NCBI RefSeq assembly: GCF_000150955.2
Contig: NC_011688.1
Coordinates: forward strand, 124,001-188,000
Reading direction: 5' to 3'
Source of the DNA: Phaeodactylum tricornutum CCAP 1055/1
Lineage: Eukaryota; Bacillariophyta; Bacillariophyceae; Surirellales; Neidiaceae
DNA: 64,000 nt
Part shown: one piece after another, positions 1-11,080 of the stretch
Layout: every line of letters starts with the position of its first letter
How positions within the stretch are numbered: position 1 is the stretch's first letter
Translations under genes and position numbers: made by a program
Notes under the pieces: model-generated
What the model saw: the letters and a program-made list of their open reading frames with translations, nothing else
Databases searched by the model: none
Told to the model about the DNA's origin: nothing

Positions 1-493
1 AGCCTTGAAAATGCCCGGGTTCTTCCACCACTCCCGACCAACTACCTTCCATTGGTTGCGGGCTATCTCCTTGAACACCTTCAATGAGAATGGTAGAGCT
101 ATCGGGGTGGCGTAAATCGGCTTCACCACGAGCATCGAGATACACGTACATTCGCTGGTTCTGACGGTCCCAGCGCAGCTCTTGTACAAGGCATGCAAAG
201 TAATACTCTCTCCTACTGTGCTTATAATAACAGACCTCGTCAAGGCTTAAAACAAGAATGGAACCTCTCTTGTTGTCGTCTTGCAGCATTGACTTAGCGT
301 TGTAGTCATACAACGCACTGGAAGAACCATAGAGAGATTCTCCATACTTTCCAATTGCAATACTCTCCCAGACGGCAGGGATGTTCGTAGCCTCATAAAA
401 TGATCTAGAAACGAGCGCACAATTGAGGCCGACCTCCTTTTCTGTTCCAACAAAGGACATGATGTATGCGAGGAGATCCACGGGTAACGACAT
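1..493 (-). CDS. F-box protein, C-terminus beyond window
   Basis: The frame is open from an ATG at 493 to the window edge, so the gene runs on to the left. Residues 2-45 read as an F-box: LPVDLLAYIMSF, then a CALVSRSFYEA block and PAVWES. This is the usual leucine-proline start followed by the VSRxFYEA helix that binds Skp1. The rest contains a Tyr-rich stretch and the phrase LRWDRQNQRMYVYLDARGE; I recognise no family for it. If the F-box works, the product is a substrate adaptor of an SCF ubiquitin ligase. An in-frame stop lies just upstream, in a context resembling a 3' splice site (CTTGTAG), so a short upstream exon is possible. A TCACAGTCA motif lies at 631-639 in its promoter region. The F-box call is good; the substrate is unknown. 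Confidence 0.7.
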   Translation of the reverse strand, partial: MSLPVDLLAYIMSFVGTEKEVGLNCALVSRSFYEATNIPAVWESIAIGKYGESLYGSSSALYDYNAKSMLQDDNKRGSILVLSLDEVCYYKHSRREYYFACLVQELRWDRQNQRMYVYLDARGEADLRHPDSSTILIEGVQGDSPQPMEGSWSGVVEEPGHFQG

Positions 494-961
494 GGAATTG
501 GACGGAAGCGAAGATTTTGTCTACAAGGGTAGTGCAAGAGTCTTCTTACCAAACAAATGGCTTATGATGTTGACAGGAATTCTTTGGCAAAAGATGTGGA
601 AACGTTTGCTTCTTCCGAATGGGCGCGACATCACAGTCAGTTCAGTGAATACAAGTCAGTCTCGAATCGACACATGAGATCCACGACTCAAACGAATCGC
701 TTCTGACAGTGAACGCGGATACTCCTGAGTGTCACAAGCGACTCACCATATATCATCAACTCCTATTGACCAAACATTTCGTTCACAAGCTACTTACATT
801 ACTCCTATTTCTCTGTCAGATCACTACTGTCACCGTCGTCGAAATGAGCCCGCACTAGCTTGCGTACGAAAACCTTGCCCATGGCGCGAAGACAATGAAA
901 TTCATTGCGACGCTATCGTTATGCGGACGAGTTGAGGTGTAGTCCAGCTATCGAACATGGC
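494..961. other. Intergenic, promoter side of F-box gene
   Basis: No credible gene is seen. The stretch carries two copies of the recurrent TGACWGTGA element, TCACAGTCA at 631-639 and TGACAGTGA at 704-712, both upstream of the minus-strand F-box gene. Short open frames here lack coding character. Confidence 0.5.
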
Positions 962-1667
962 TTAGACACACCCACAGAAGTACCCCGTCGCTGGCGCAGT
1001 CAAAAGGCTAATTCCCGCACTTTGTTCCTCCTCATTGTGTGACTCGCTCCTTTCTTCTTTAACTCCTACTACCTTGTTTCTATCCGGACTTATAGGGGCT
1101 GATGCTTCCTCTCTAGTTTCTGCCACGTCTACGGTTTTCTGCTTGTCGGTATTGACTGCGGGATTGTCCACCGTGCTATCGGCATGCTTGCTGAAAACCT
1201 TCTCAGCTGAAAAGTCCTGACGAATCACTCCTTCATCTTTCATAGGATCGACAACCTTTTCCGAAGATCTGTTGACATCTATAGTTGCCTGTTTAACTTT
1301 CTTGTATCTCGTAAATCTTTTTTCTCTTCCAAAACCCGGTCGCAGAGTGCCTTCATCAAAAAGATTCTGTGTGACAAGTAGTTCTTCGATCGACTCCCCA
1401 TGCTTCTTGGCCACAGTGTTCACCGGCGTCTGTCGGTCTGAACGGTCTTTGAAAGCCCTCTGCTTTCGGACGGCGTTGGCTTTCCGGAACAAGAAATTGT
1501 GCTTCGATTTGTGCGTTGAAGTGTCCATTTCAGGTCCTTCCACTTTTTCATCCAGGCGCTTACTGCTATAAAAGATGCTGAAAGAATATGATGGGCAATT
1601 GGTCAGGAATGTTAATTTGACACGAACCCGCGTAGTCAGCACTTCACTTGCAACAAACTCACTTCAT
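962..1667 (-). CDS. Small charged protein of unknown function
   Basis: I do not recognise this gene. The main exon (962-1565) is open and rich in Lys, Arg, Glu and Asp, with repeated EKxF(S/T) and F(G/S)xEK phrases (GFGREKRFTRYKK, DFSAEKVFSKHAD) that hint at degenerate internal repeats. Its 5' edge reads as a 3' splice site (TTATAG at 1571-1566). Upstream, ATGAA followed by a GTGAGT donor at 1662 gives a start exon of only 5 nt that joins in frame: M-N-S-K-R-L-D. This predicts 202 residues. The alternative is a start at the internal ATG at 1528 (MDTSTHK), giving about 188 residues. No signal peptide or membrane segment is seen. It is divergent from the TPR gene, with starts 291 bp apart. It is probably a real gene, but the exact start is uncertain. 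Confidence 0.5.
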
Positions 1668-1958
1668 GATCTACTTTCACTCGCATTCCTATCGGCCGGT
1701 CTCTCGAACACTGTCGTGACGTAGATGGGAAAGCTCAGGTAATTTTTCGTTGATGGAATACAACTGATATATGTGGGCTGTGGTCGTTGATTTTCAGCGA
1801 AAAAGTGAGCGAGTGAGACGCGACAACCATTTTTTATCTAAGCGAAACCTATACAGATCGAGAATGCCAGACACATGATAACGTCCGTTCAGAAGCTTTC
1901 CTGCGCGCACATCTATTGAAAACGACAAATTAAATGTCGCCTGTTTTAGAATACATCA

Positions 1959-3511
1959 ATGCCGTTCCTGAAAACCGAGGCACTCGCCAAGAAAATAGGT
2001 AACGCGAGTGGGTCTCCGAAAGCTCCTATCCAGCGCTTTCCCTTGTTTTCATACGATCCGCGGATTACTTCATTTCGCAAAAAAAAGTATTGACAAAATC
2101 ATGAGACCTAGGAAGGGATCCAGAACGCGGAAGTCGACTAGGGGAAGGACATGGCAAAAGGAGATTGAAGACGATGACATCGGATATGCTGCAAAGCTCG
2201 GGACGAAGCTCTCAGATCTCTCGAACTCTTCAGAAGAGGAGGTCGGTGCGAGCACCGCTGACGAAAGTACTGATAGGTTTATCTCTTTCGAAAGAGACCT
2301 TCGTCAGAAGCATTCAAAAGCTTGCAAAGCTATGTCGGTAAGAAGCGGGGAATGCTCTCGAAAAATTCGGCGAACGAATATGACTAATCCATTTCCCTTC
2401 TCCTTTGCAGAAAGCTGTCTATCACGTAGCTCTTGAAGAGTTCGAATCAATTCTTGCTGACCTTTTGTCTCGCTACGGTGAACGGCATGAACGTGTCGGT
2501 GCCGCCTTGCACAACGTAGCAATCGCCAATCTCAGAGCCGGGAGTTTAGACGACGCGATGGATGCTATTGAAGAGGCCATTAAAATTCGGTCTCGGGCTG
2601 TTGGTCGATCACATCCGAAAGTAGCAGATTCCCTGGTGGAGCTGGGCATTATCTTGCTTTCCATGGAAGAACACGACGACTCACTCAAAGTCTTCCAACG
2701 GGCATTGAAGCTTCGGAAGGAAGAGCAGAATGATGTTCTGTCGGACGACGATTTAGACGAAAGCAATTTAAAGATCGCCAAGGTTTTGAACAACATTGGC
2801 TGTGTTAGTTTCGAAAAAGGAGAGCTGGTAGAAGCCAAGCAATCATTTGAACAAGCAATAGTCCTCCAGAAAGGGGTCTTTCACAGCTGGTTCAACATGC
2901 TTTGTGGAGCAGACTCCAACAGTCCTGGTATTTTGACAATGGCGTCAACAATGTGCAACAAGGGCTACGTCGAAATCGAGCAAGAGAACTATCTTGAAGC
3001 AGTAAAAGTTTTCACGGAGTCATTACAAATTCAAAAATCAGTTTTAGGATCGGGCAATAAGCTTGTACAAAGCTCACTCGACAACCTTGGCTACGCTTAT
3101 GTAATGTTGAATCAAAATGAAAAGGCTTTGAAGGCCTACGGAGAAATATGGAACGCTCAGAGATATTCAAACGATCCAAAAGAAGAGAAAGTTGAGACTC
3201 TACGAAAAGTCATTGCGTCTTATGGACAGCTGAAGGATTGGGCAAACGTGTTTCCAGCTCTCGAAGCTCTTGAGGATCTGTTGCTCGATATGGATGACGA
3301 TAAAAAAGAGATGACAAAGACAAGGAAACTGCTAGGCGAAGTCAACTATCAGCTGTTGAAGCTGCCGTCGCTTTCGGGTGCGACAACGCGTGCCTTCGGT
3401 TGTGGTGTGTGTACTGGTCCTACTGAGGAGGAAGTGAACTTGGATGATTGGTTGATAAGAAAGCCCGACAACACAAGCAAGATGTCAGGACACCGAGTTA
3501 CACATGCCTGA
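1959..3511 (+). CDS. TPR protein, kinesin-light-chain type repeats
   Basis: This is a tetratricopeptide-repeat protein, probably a protein-binding scaffold. Exon 2 (2411-3511) carries successive TPRs of the kinesin-light-chain/NB-ARC-associated kind, with phrases such as VGAALHNVAIANLRAG, AMDAIEEAIKIRSRAVG, VADSLVELGIILLS and KVLNNIGCVSFEKG. The intron 2338-2410 (GTAAG...TTTGCAG) is clear and keeps frame with exon 1. Exon 1 from the ATG at 1959 reads as coding (MPFLKTEALAKK, then PLFSYDPRITSF) up to a run of eight A at 2079-2086. There it hits a stop, while the downstream coding frame is one base away. A seven-A run would read through as FRKKSIDKIMRPRKG. I take this as a base-count error; the product would be about 492 residues. 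If the genome is right, translation would start at 2101. The C-terminus has no recognised domain. Confidence 0.7.
2338..2410 (+). other. Intron of TPR gene
   Basis: A 73-nt GT-AG intron with GTAAG donor and CTCCTTTGCAG acceptor. It is phase 0 and joins codons AAA GCT ATG TCG to AAA GCT GTC TAT. Confidence 0.85.
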
Positions 3512-3632
3512 ATCTTGAAAAGGTCCGCATGCAGGCCTTTTAGACACACCAGTAACTCTAGATGCAAAATAGTAGAGACTGCTTTCTTAACACAGTGGAA
3601 TCGCGGAACAAAAATTGGTCCGGCGTCCGCTG

Positions 3633-6388
3633 TTACCGCACACGGATCCTTTTGCCCGTCACTGCTCCGCCACTTCCAATCGTGCAAACACTCTCGGAGA
3701 AACCGGCGGCCGCATTACTTTCTGCAGGATATGAAACTAGCTCTCCCACTATATGGGCATTCACATCAGCCGCACGTAGTTCAGCTAGAAATTCACTAGC
3801 ACTCAGAGCATCGACGAAAAACATTAGACCGCCAGCAGTCTGAGGGTCGAACAATAGTGGGTACTTGACCGGATACTTTTCAGCGGCTTCAGTGTGATTG
3901 ACAATAGCGCGTCGATTTCGCCCGTTTTGTGATTGGAGTGTCGAAAAAATGCCATTCGCAGATGCCTCTAACCCACCGCGTAGAAAATCGATATCGCCAA
4001 TGTTTACTACCGCGCCGATGCTGTCCAATTCCTTAACCGTTTCGTTTGCCATGAGCATTTCGAGCAAATGACCAATGAGACCGAAACCAGTGACGTCAGT
4101 GCACGATCTGATGCCCTTTGCTCGCATCGCAACTTGGCTTGCATGGCAATTGCTGTGAATCATGCTGTCGAGGGCTTCCGACATATATGAGCCTTTACAA
4201 CGAGCCCTCATGTCGGCTGCAAAGAGTGCCCCGGTACCTATTGGCTTGGTCAAGACGATTTTATCTCCTATTGCACCACCTTGCTTACGTAAGAGCAGTT
4301 TCGGATTATCCGTATATCCTTGGACACTCAATCCGCATGCTAACTCCAATCCTTCACAAGTGTGTCCACCAACAAGCTGCACATTTTCATCCTGCAAAAT
4401 ATCACTGACTCCACTAAGTAAATGCAATAGAGTCGATTCTGTTACCTCTTCGTCAGCAGCAAACGGTGCAACAGCCAGTGTCATGGCTGTTTGGGGAGTC
4501 GCCCCCATAGCGTGGATATCGCTTAGAGCATGGACTGCCACAATTTTCCCGAAGGTAAATGGATCCTTTACGATTTCTCGAAAGTAGTCAATAGTTTGAA
4601 CAATGGCGCCACCTGCTTTATTTGGAAGTATCTGAACCGCTGCATCGTCGTGATCGATCCGTGACGGCTGGGGCAGCCCCAATAATTTAGCTCGTTCAAT
4701 TTGCCGTTCGTAGACAGCTGCCAAGACGCGTGAAACGATCGTGGCCCCAACTTTGGCGCCGCACCCTCCACACCGCATTGGATCTGATGTAAAGGCCTGC
4801 AGTACTTCGTCCCCTTTAGAAGCAACAAAAGCATTCGTTTGTTGGCCGCTTTGCTGAGTTGAGTGCTTTTGATTCGCCATCATGTCTTTAAGATCGGGTA
4901 GATCAGTACTGTATTTGGCCATCCAGGTACGATCAATGTAATCTTTCCAGGTCCATATCCAAGATCCTTCCGTGGCTAACCACCATGATTTCGACGCTAC
5001 ACCATACTTGTTCCCGGTCGCTAAAATACCCAGAAAATGACTTTGGGGTTTGTGCGAAATAAGGGGCTTTGAAGAAACATATCGCAGCAAGTTGTCAAGC
5101 AAGTATGGTCCGGCCCGTACAGCAAATACTCCAGCTGGATTTGAATGTAAGACAATGTGAAAATAGTTAGGAATGACTAGATCCATGAGTGCTAAGATTT
5201 GCATCTAGACAGACTAGCCATACCTTTGGGTCTCGGATGCTTGTCTACGTGACAGCAATCGCCGGCGGCGAAGACTCCAGGATGTTCAATTGATTCGTAC
5301 GTATCGTGGACACGGAGAAATCCTTGCTTCGTCGTGGCGAATGGCGTGTCAGCTTTCAGCCACGGCGCGACACCCGCCGTGACGCACCATAAACAAGCAT
5401 CGACGACGAATGAGTCTCGGCCGTGCACAGCGGCGCCTTCTGGCGAAAGAATAAGGCGCTTGCGCATTGTGGATGAGTCTTCTGCCACCTTTACAACGGT
5501 GGCGAGGTAGTAAATTTCGATATTTCTTTCCTGCATAATGCGTTGGAACTTGGCCTGGACTCGATGATTGTGTCCTTCCAGTATTGTCTTCCCGCGCGTG
5601 ACAACCAAGAGGCGTAACGGAGCATTTGGGTTGATGCTTCGCAACCGATATTGAACTGACAAGGCGAGTTCCAACCCTCCCGCACCACCACCAACAACCG
5701 CCACGACGTAGGGGCTTGGCGGTTCTGCCCTTGTGCCGTTGGTTGACGTCGTGTCCTGGTCATTTGCTGCTGTGGACGATGGTGTTTCATTTTCCCAACG
5801 GTTGACGAGTGCTTGGTAAGCTGTGCAAAAATTGGCGATCGGTTTGACTGGTACCACACCGGGCTGGCACACAACGTCACCATACGCCGGGGCACTCCCG
5901 ATATCAATGGAAACGCAATCGTACCGTATGGGGGGACGGCCATCGTTCAGGTAGACGAGTCCACCGCCACCGTTGCGGTAGGTAATTTTGCAGGCCGCCG
6001 CGTGAACGAGTCGTGCATTGGCCACGTGACATAACTGATTCAGATCCAGATGAATCTGATCGTGATCGTAGTGTCCCGCCACGAAGCCGGGAAGCATACC
6101 GGAATACGGGGTGTGTATGTCCTTGGCAATGAGGGTGATCCGTATACCGTGTTGCGTGAGGAATGCGCGGTGCTTTTCATGCCGAGCATTTTCAGAACGT
6201 GCGCGTGCGCGTGACCGCCACCGATCAAGACGCTGCACAGCAGCAAAATTGTGTAGCGGAGGACAAGAAATATTGGCGAACAATGGAGAGAATATGAGAC
6301 AATCGGCCAAACGAGAGACAAGAGCGAAGACGCCTGCGATCGCTACAGAGACTTACAGATCTGCGACAGTCGGGGGTGGTTTTTCCAT
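3633..6388 (-). CDS. selD: Fused NADH-dehydrogenase-like / selenophosphate synthetase
   Basis: Selenide, water dikinase makes selenophosphate from selenide and ATP for selenocysteine synthesis. Three exons: 6357-6388, 5224-6232 and 3633-5134, with introns 6233-6356 (GTAAGT...GTGCAG) and 5135-5223 (GTATGG...ATCCAG). The N-terminal half is a pyridine-nucleotide-disulphide/NDH-2-like flavoprotein: VLIGGGHAHAHVLK at the start, TPYSGMLPG, a second dinucleotide fold VVAVVGGGAGGLELAL, and GVFAAGDC. The C-terminal SelD domain starts near residue 467 with MRCGGCGAKVG. Its Cys472 and Lys475 match the catalytic Cys17/Lys20 of E. coli SelD, so it is the Cys form. HALSDIHAMGATP, GGHTCEG and TDVTGFGLIGHL follow. 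The frame slips by one base near an AAAA run (minus strand, 6174-6177). One extra A would give KMLGMKKHRAFLTQHG and a whole 847-residue protein, so the break is probably a sequence error. Fusion of these two domains is known in bacteria and algae. Confidence 0.92.
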
Positions 6389-7087
6389 GTTGTTGTGGGA
6401 AATAAAAGGATTTTATCGACAAAGAGCTAATACAATACGTATACTCAACGTAAAAATACTTCTGCAATCGAATTCAAGCTACCGTAAAAAACTACAAAAT
6501 ATATCATGTAGAATACTGGGGAACCAGTAGCTCGAATGAAAGGCCGATGGAGCGAGGCGATAACAAAATGCACCACGAAGTGCTCTTCTCAATCGAGACC
6601 CTTCTTCTCTCGGCAATACACAAGCGGGCCTTGGTTCGGATTGGACTGACTGTGAACCAGATGATGTCCAGTTGGATTCGCTTCTCGTGTTCTACCCGCA
6701 AACACCGTCCCGCCCAACCCACGCGGACCCAAAGAAAAGTGTGTCAGGTTTCGGACGGGCTCGATGTGGTTCCCGTGTCGTCGTGAGCCAAAAATTCGGA
6801 CAGATATTTGACGCGAAAAAGTGGATTGTAATGAATAGCCGGGTCTTCACTGATCTGCGCGTAGACGGCAGATTGGTCCGTCCCTTTGTCCCTGCTGGAC
6901 AAGAGACAACACCATGGAGATGAACGATATCCTCGCCAATCTTGTTGGTTGGTACATGATTTCCTATTTGTGCCGTTCCATTCTCCACCGACAGCTCTCA
7001 TTCTGGCACCTGCTCTTTCCCTCACATTTCCGCTTAGTCTGCTCTTGAGCGGGAGATTTGGGTCGCGGAAGACTCACTTACGACGCC
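6389..7087. promoter_or_regulatory. Divergent promoter region, selD / CLP1
   Basis: About 700 bp lie between two divergent starts. It holds TGACTGTGA at 6647-6655, one copy of the recurrent intergenic motif. An ATG at 6914 followed by a possible donor could be a short 5' exon of CLP1, but the conserved N-terminus does not need it. Confidence 0.4.
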
Positions 7088-8659
7088 ATGACGGGCAACC
7101 CGATCGGTACCGTCGCGGACGCCGACGACTTGCCTCCCGCACTAGGCGAAAGACACACACTGGCTCCAGAAGAGGAACTTCGTATCGAAGTCCCATTTCA
7201 AAAGCAAACTGCCTGTATTATAACGCTCCAGAAAGGCTCGGCAGAATTGTACGGCGTCGAACTCGCCTTGCACAAATCGTACACCTTTCCTGAAGGCGGT
7301 CTCAAAATTGCCGTCTTTACCTGGCACGGCTGCGTTCTCGATGTGGACGTCCACGGTGGGACTTCGGTCGAGTGCTACATGTCGGATGAAACGAGCAGTA
7401 ACGTGGCGGTAGTGAATACGCACGCGCAGTTGGAAGCGCTCCGTGACCAAGCTGCCGCTGGCTTTGCACCTCAACACTCCACCAACAACGACACGAGTGG
7501 TGTACCGGCGACTCTTGGTCCACGCGTACTCGTGGTTGGACCGCCTGAATCCGGGAAATCCACCGTCACTAAAACGCTATTGGCCTACGCCGTCAAACTG
7601 GGACGACTTCCACTATGGGTAGACCTCGATCCCGTGGACAACGGCATCAGCATTCCGGGAACCTTGGCGGCGTGCCCCGTGACCCGGGACACCGTCACGA
7701 TCGAATCTTGGGCAACGACCGGTATTCCCTCCCACGCCACGTCTCCACTGATCCTATGGCACGGCAGTGCCAGCAGCAGTGACGGCTCCGGCTCTACCAG
7801 CACAGCGTCCACATCCTCACGACCCTTGCCAGACTTGTTTCGTGCCCAAGTTACGGCGTTGGGTCAAAAAATTAATGCGCGACTCGCCGGGGACGAATTG
7901 GCCTATTCTTCCGGTATAATTGTTAATACTAACGGATGGATTCAGGAGGAAGGCTTTCAGCTCCTAATGCACACCGTTGAGGCCCTCCAAATATCCGTTG
8001 TATTGGTATTAGGCCACGATAAACTATACAGCATGTTCAAAAGCCAGAGCAAACTCCAACAAGAAACGCCACAAACAACACAGCAACCACGACAGGATTG
8101 GAAAGTCATCAAGCTACCTCGTTCGGGGGGCGTCGCCACACGCGATGCAGGATTTTTGCGCTCTTGCAAATCGCGAGCACTGAAGCGTTACTTTTACGGC
8201 GAGTTGATCGAGTCGAGCAACCAAAAGACCAGCATCTCGTCTACCAACGCTGCATCTGCTGTCAACGCAACCCCCGCATCGCGCGTTCCACAACTCACAC
8301 CCTTTCTCATTCAACTGCCTTGGGGTGATTTGACCCTTTACAAACTTTCCTCCATGACCTTGTCGGCGTCACTCTTGCCTGTGGCCGCCGCCCAAACCAC
8401 CGAAGCCGTTCAGATTACCCGAATCTCACAGCTAGCCGATGTTTCGGCACAAACAATTTTAGCCGTTTGTCATCCCCAAGCTGTGGTAACGTACGAAAAG
8501 TCGCAGGATGCGGCCGATCTATACACGTCGGGGGTGGCAGGTTTCGTGAACGTAGAACGTATTGTGGCCGAAACCGAAACACTCCATTTACTAACTCCCT
8601 GTGCCGGGACTTTACCATCCATGACACTAATATGGGGGAACATATCCTGGATGGAATAG
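7088..8659 (+). CDS. CLP1: Polyribonucleotide 5'-hydroxyl kinase / cleavage factor CLP1
   Basis: CLP1 is a P-loop RNA kinase and a subunit of the pre-mRNA 3'-end cleavage/polyadenylation machinery (CFIIm/CF IA); in animals it also joins the tRNA splicing endonuclease. The N-terminal beta domain is clear: EEELRIEV, GSAELYGVEL and KIAVFTWHGC, the last being a family hallmark. The kinase domain follows with Walker A GPPESGKST (about residue 158) and a LWVDLDPVDNG segment. The C-terminal beta domain ends the protein. The length of 523 residues is somewhat above the usual 425-450, owing to Ser/Thr/Gln-rich insertions near residues 235-250 and 325-345. The open frame begins at a TTG at 7058; the first ATG at 7088 is taken as the start. 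It is convergent with the helicase gene, with 211 bp between the two stops. Confidence 0.88.
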   Translation: MTGNPIGTVADADDLPPALGERHTLAPEEELRIEVPFQKQTACIITLQKGSAELYGVELALHKSYTFPEGGLKIAVFTWHGCVLDVDVHGGTSVECYMSDETSSNVAVVNTHAQLEALRDQAAAGFAPQHSTNNDTSGVPATLGPRVLVVGPPESGKSTVTKTLLAYAVKLGRLPLWVDLDPVDNGISIPGTLAACPVTRDTVTIESWATTGIPSHATSPLILWHGSASSSDGSGSTSTASTSSRPLPDLFRAQVTALGQKINARLAGDELAYSSGIIVNTNGWIQEEGFQLLMHTVEALQISVVLVLGHDKLYSMFKSQSKLQQETPQTTQQPRQDWKVIKLPRSGGVATRDAGFLRSCKSRALKRYFYGELIESSNQKTSISSTNAASAVNATPASRVPQLTPFLIQLPWGDLTLYKLSSMTLSASLLPVAAAQTTEAVQITRISQLADVSAQTILAVCHPQAVVTYEKSQDAADLYTSGVAGFVNVERIVAETETLHLLTPCAGTLPSMTLIWGNISWME

Positions 8660-8870
8660 TGTAATTGGATACAATGCGGTGTTCATTGTGCGCTTTTATG
8701 GGGAAGCGTAACGTTAGGCTAGAAAGTAAACGGACTAGGAAAAAAAAATCAAAAGTGAACAAAACTGCAAATTTACAATTTACTCAACCATTGCAACTGG
8801 AGCACTATCGAGGAATCAATTGTTCCACGAGATAAACTCGCACCATACCCGTGGATCCCGTTACGGGAAT

Positions 8871-11001
8871 TCAATCTAATTGGGCGATATCTATAAGTTC
8901 GATCCGCGTAAAGTCTACACCCAACATGCGTTCCCAACTTTTGAGTGCGGCGGCGTTTTCTTGCGATACAACGTTGATCACTTTACCCGTTCGCCCGGCT
9001 CGTCCCGTTCGTCCCGCAATATGCGTGTATTCATCCGGCCCGTTGGGTCGACCCACGACAACGACCACGTCGAGACCGTCTAAATGCAAACCCCGGACCG
9101 TGTCTTCCCCCGTCACGAGCAAGTAACTCTCTTCGCTACCATTCTCGTCACTCTCTACGAAATCATCGGATCCCGACTGCTGTCGTGCTGCTACCGACGA
9201 CTCTCCGACACCGGCGGCGCCCGAGACTTGCCGGTGTTTCGCAATGAGCCGATCCGTCCCGTCCGCTTCCAATCTATCCAATAAGCTCTGGGGAGGCGGT
9301 TGACAATCAAAATGGCGCAAGGCGCCAATGGCGTTTTGGGTATTGAGTCCAAAACCGCGGGCCAGTACTAGTAATATTTTGCGCGAGGCTTGTGTTGCGT
9401 GCAGCCCCTGAACGACCTTGTAGGCTGTGGTTAACAATTGTCCGGTTGAGGATCCATCCGAGGCAACGACGTAGTTCTCGACCGTATCTGGAATGGTCAC
9501 GGCTCGACCTATATGCGCACTGTCTCCCTTCGTGGCGCTGCCGTGTTGCCACGATGTCGTCGTCGCGTCCGGCACCCCGGACCGTGGCGGGGCATTCCGG
9601 TGGAGGCAAGCCGAGAACGCGGGCGAGTTCACGTTTGAGGGGTCGTCCCACCGTGGCACTGGCGGCCACAATTTGTGCTTGTCCCAAGGTGAGACGGGCC
9701 ACGGCCGCGGCGACGACCGCCGCGGGTTTTTCGTGCGGTCGTGCGGCACTGGACTTTTCCGTGCGAGTTTTCTTGACCGCCAGAAGGCGATCGACTTCGT
9801 CCAGTACCAGCGTTTGACAATTTTTCAAAAACTGCATCGCTTCGGGTTTAGAAGTCGGGGAAGCGGGCATTCTGCCATCGCCGTAGAGTGAATGCATAAT
9901 CGCTTTGGCACTGCCGATGAACAATCGCGGCGTACTGTACGAAGGCGCCGACTCGTCGGCGAGCCGTCCACCGTATTCGAGTTCTCCCCGTTCCTTCCAG
10001 GCCTGTGAGGTTCTCATCAGATTGGTCGGTTTGGTGACGAGTCGGACGGATCCCGGTGGCGCCAAGACGGTGGCAATCCCCGCTACCTGGGCAGCCAATT
10101 CCCGTGTGGGTGTCAGAATAACAGCAAAGGAGGGCGTATCGGACGAGGAAGAGCCGCTTTCCCAGCCCGAGGGTGTCGCCTCGAGCCACAATCGTTCAGT
10201 AATGGGCAATACGTAGGCCAAGGTTTTCCCCGAGCCCGTTTCGGCGTGCAGTAGCAATGATTCGCGTTGACGCGCGAGTCTCGGCAAAGCCTCGGCCTGT
10301 ATCGGAGTGGGAGTATCGAACTGTGCCCGACCCAAGGCTCGCCCAGCGGCGGGTGACAATCGGAGCGTGGCAAAGGTAGTCAAGGTACGAACCATATCAT
10401 CCTTCTCCAATTCGGACGATGGCAAGAGATCCGCGTCTTGTTCCGCCATAGCCTTGACAACAAGAGCATCCGTATGTTGACCTTGACTCTTGAGCACGGC
10501 GGCATCGTCCGGTTCATCCCGGTAGGATTGTTGCAGATCATCTTCGGCGAGTCGTCGGGCGAGATCCGGTTTGCGGCCGTTCCTCGGCAACCCTCGTGTT
10601 TTGAGTTGTTCCTTCAACGCATTCGCGGATTGCTGCACGTAGGATTGCACGAGACGTTCCCGTTCTTCTCCGAGCGGATCTGGTGGCGCGTTTTCGTCCG
10701 CCGCACGTTGCTGGCGTTGGAGTTTGGCCAACTGCGCCTTGGTCCGCTCCAAGGCCTGTGCCGCGGATGCGTCGGCGGACAAACCCAAGGCACTCGACGA
10801 CGAATCCGTACGATCCGTGCGTGGCGAATAAACGTGACAGAACGTACGGAGGGTGCCAACGGTTGTGATTGTGGTGGGGGTATTGGAAAATGCGTTGGTG
10901 CGGACAATCCGGAACAGCGTCCCCAACAACGCGAGCGACAGCGTCACGAAGTGTACTACTCTCGCCATTGGCAAACCTTTGGACATCCCCAGCCCGCGCA
11001 T
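8871..11001 (-). CDS. DEAD-box RNA helicase with SAP motif, probably plastid
   Basis: An ATP-dependent RNA helicase. From the ATG at 11001, a hydrophobic signal segment (VVHFVTLSLALLGTLF) is followed by RTNAFSNT. A Phe at the predicted cleavage site resembles the ASAF motif of diatom plastid preproteins, so plastid import is likely. Next comes a SAP-like motif (ALKEQLKTRGLPRNGRKPDL), then the helicase core: Q motif with TPTPIQAEAL, Walker A AETGSGKT (about residue 255), PTRELAAQ, DEVD in place of DEAD (about 402), SATV, and HIAGRTGRAGRTG (about 663). The frame changes by one base near a CCCC run at 9575-9578. One C fewer would give a continuous protein of 709 residues, so a base-count error is likely. 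SAP domains bind nucleic acid, which could target the enzyme to structured RNA or nucleoids. Four TGACWGTGA copies lie 85-150 bp upstream. Confidence 0.8.
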
Positions 11002-11041
11002 CTTTTTCACGGATCACGGAGTGCAGTGTGTTTATTGAATG

Positions 11042-11080
<39 letters not shown>

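Noticed and set aside
729-935. Plus-strand open frame of 68 codons
   Set aside because: It starts at a non-ATG codon, has poor codon character, and lies in the promoter region between two minus-strand genes.
2088-2093. TGA after the A8 run in the TPR gene as a possible selenocysteine codon
   Set aside because: The frame after it is not the coding frame, no redox motif is near, and a one-base run-length change explains it better.
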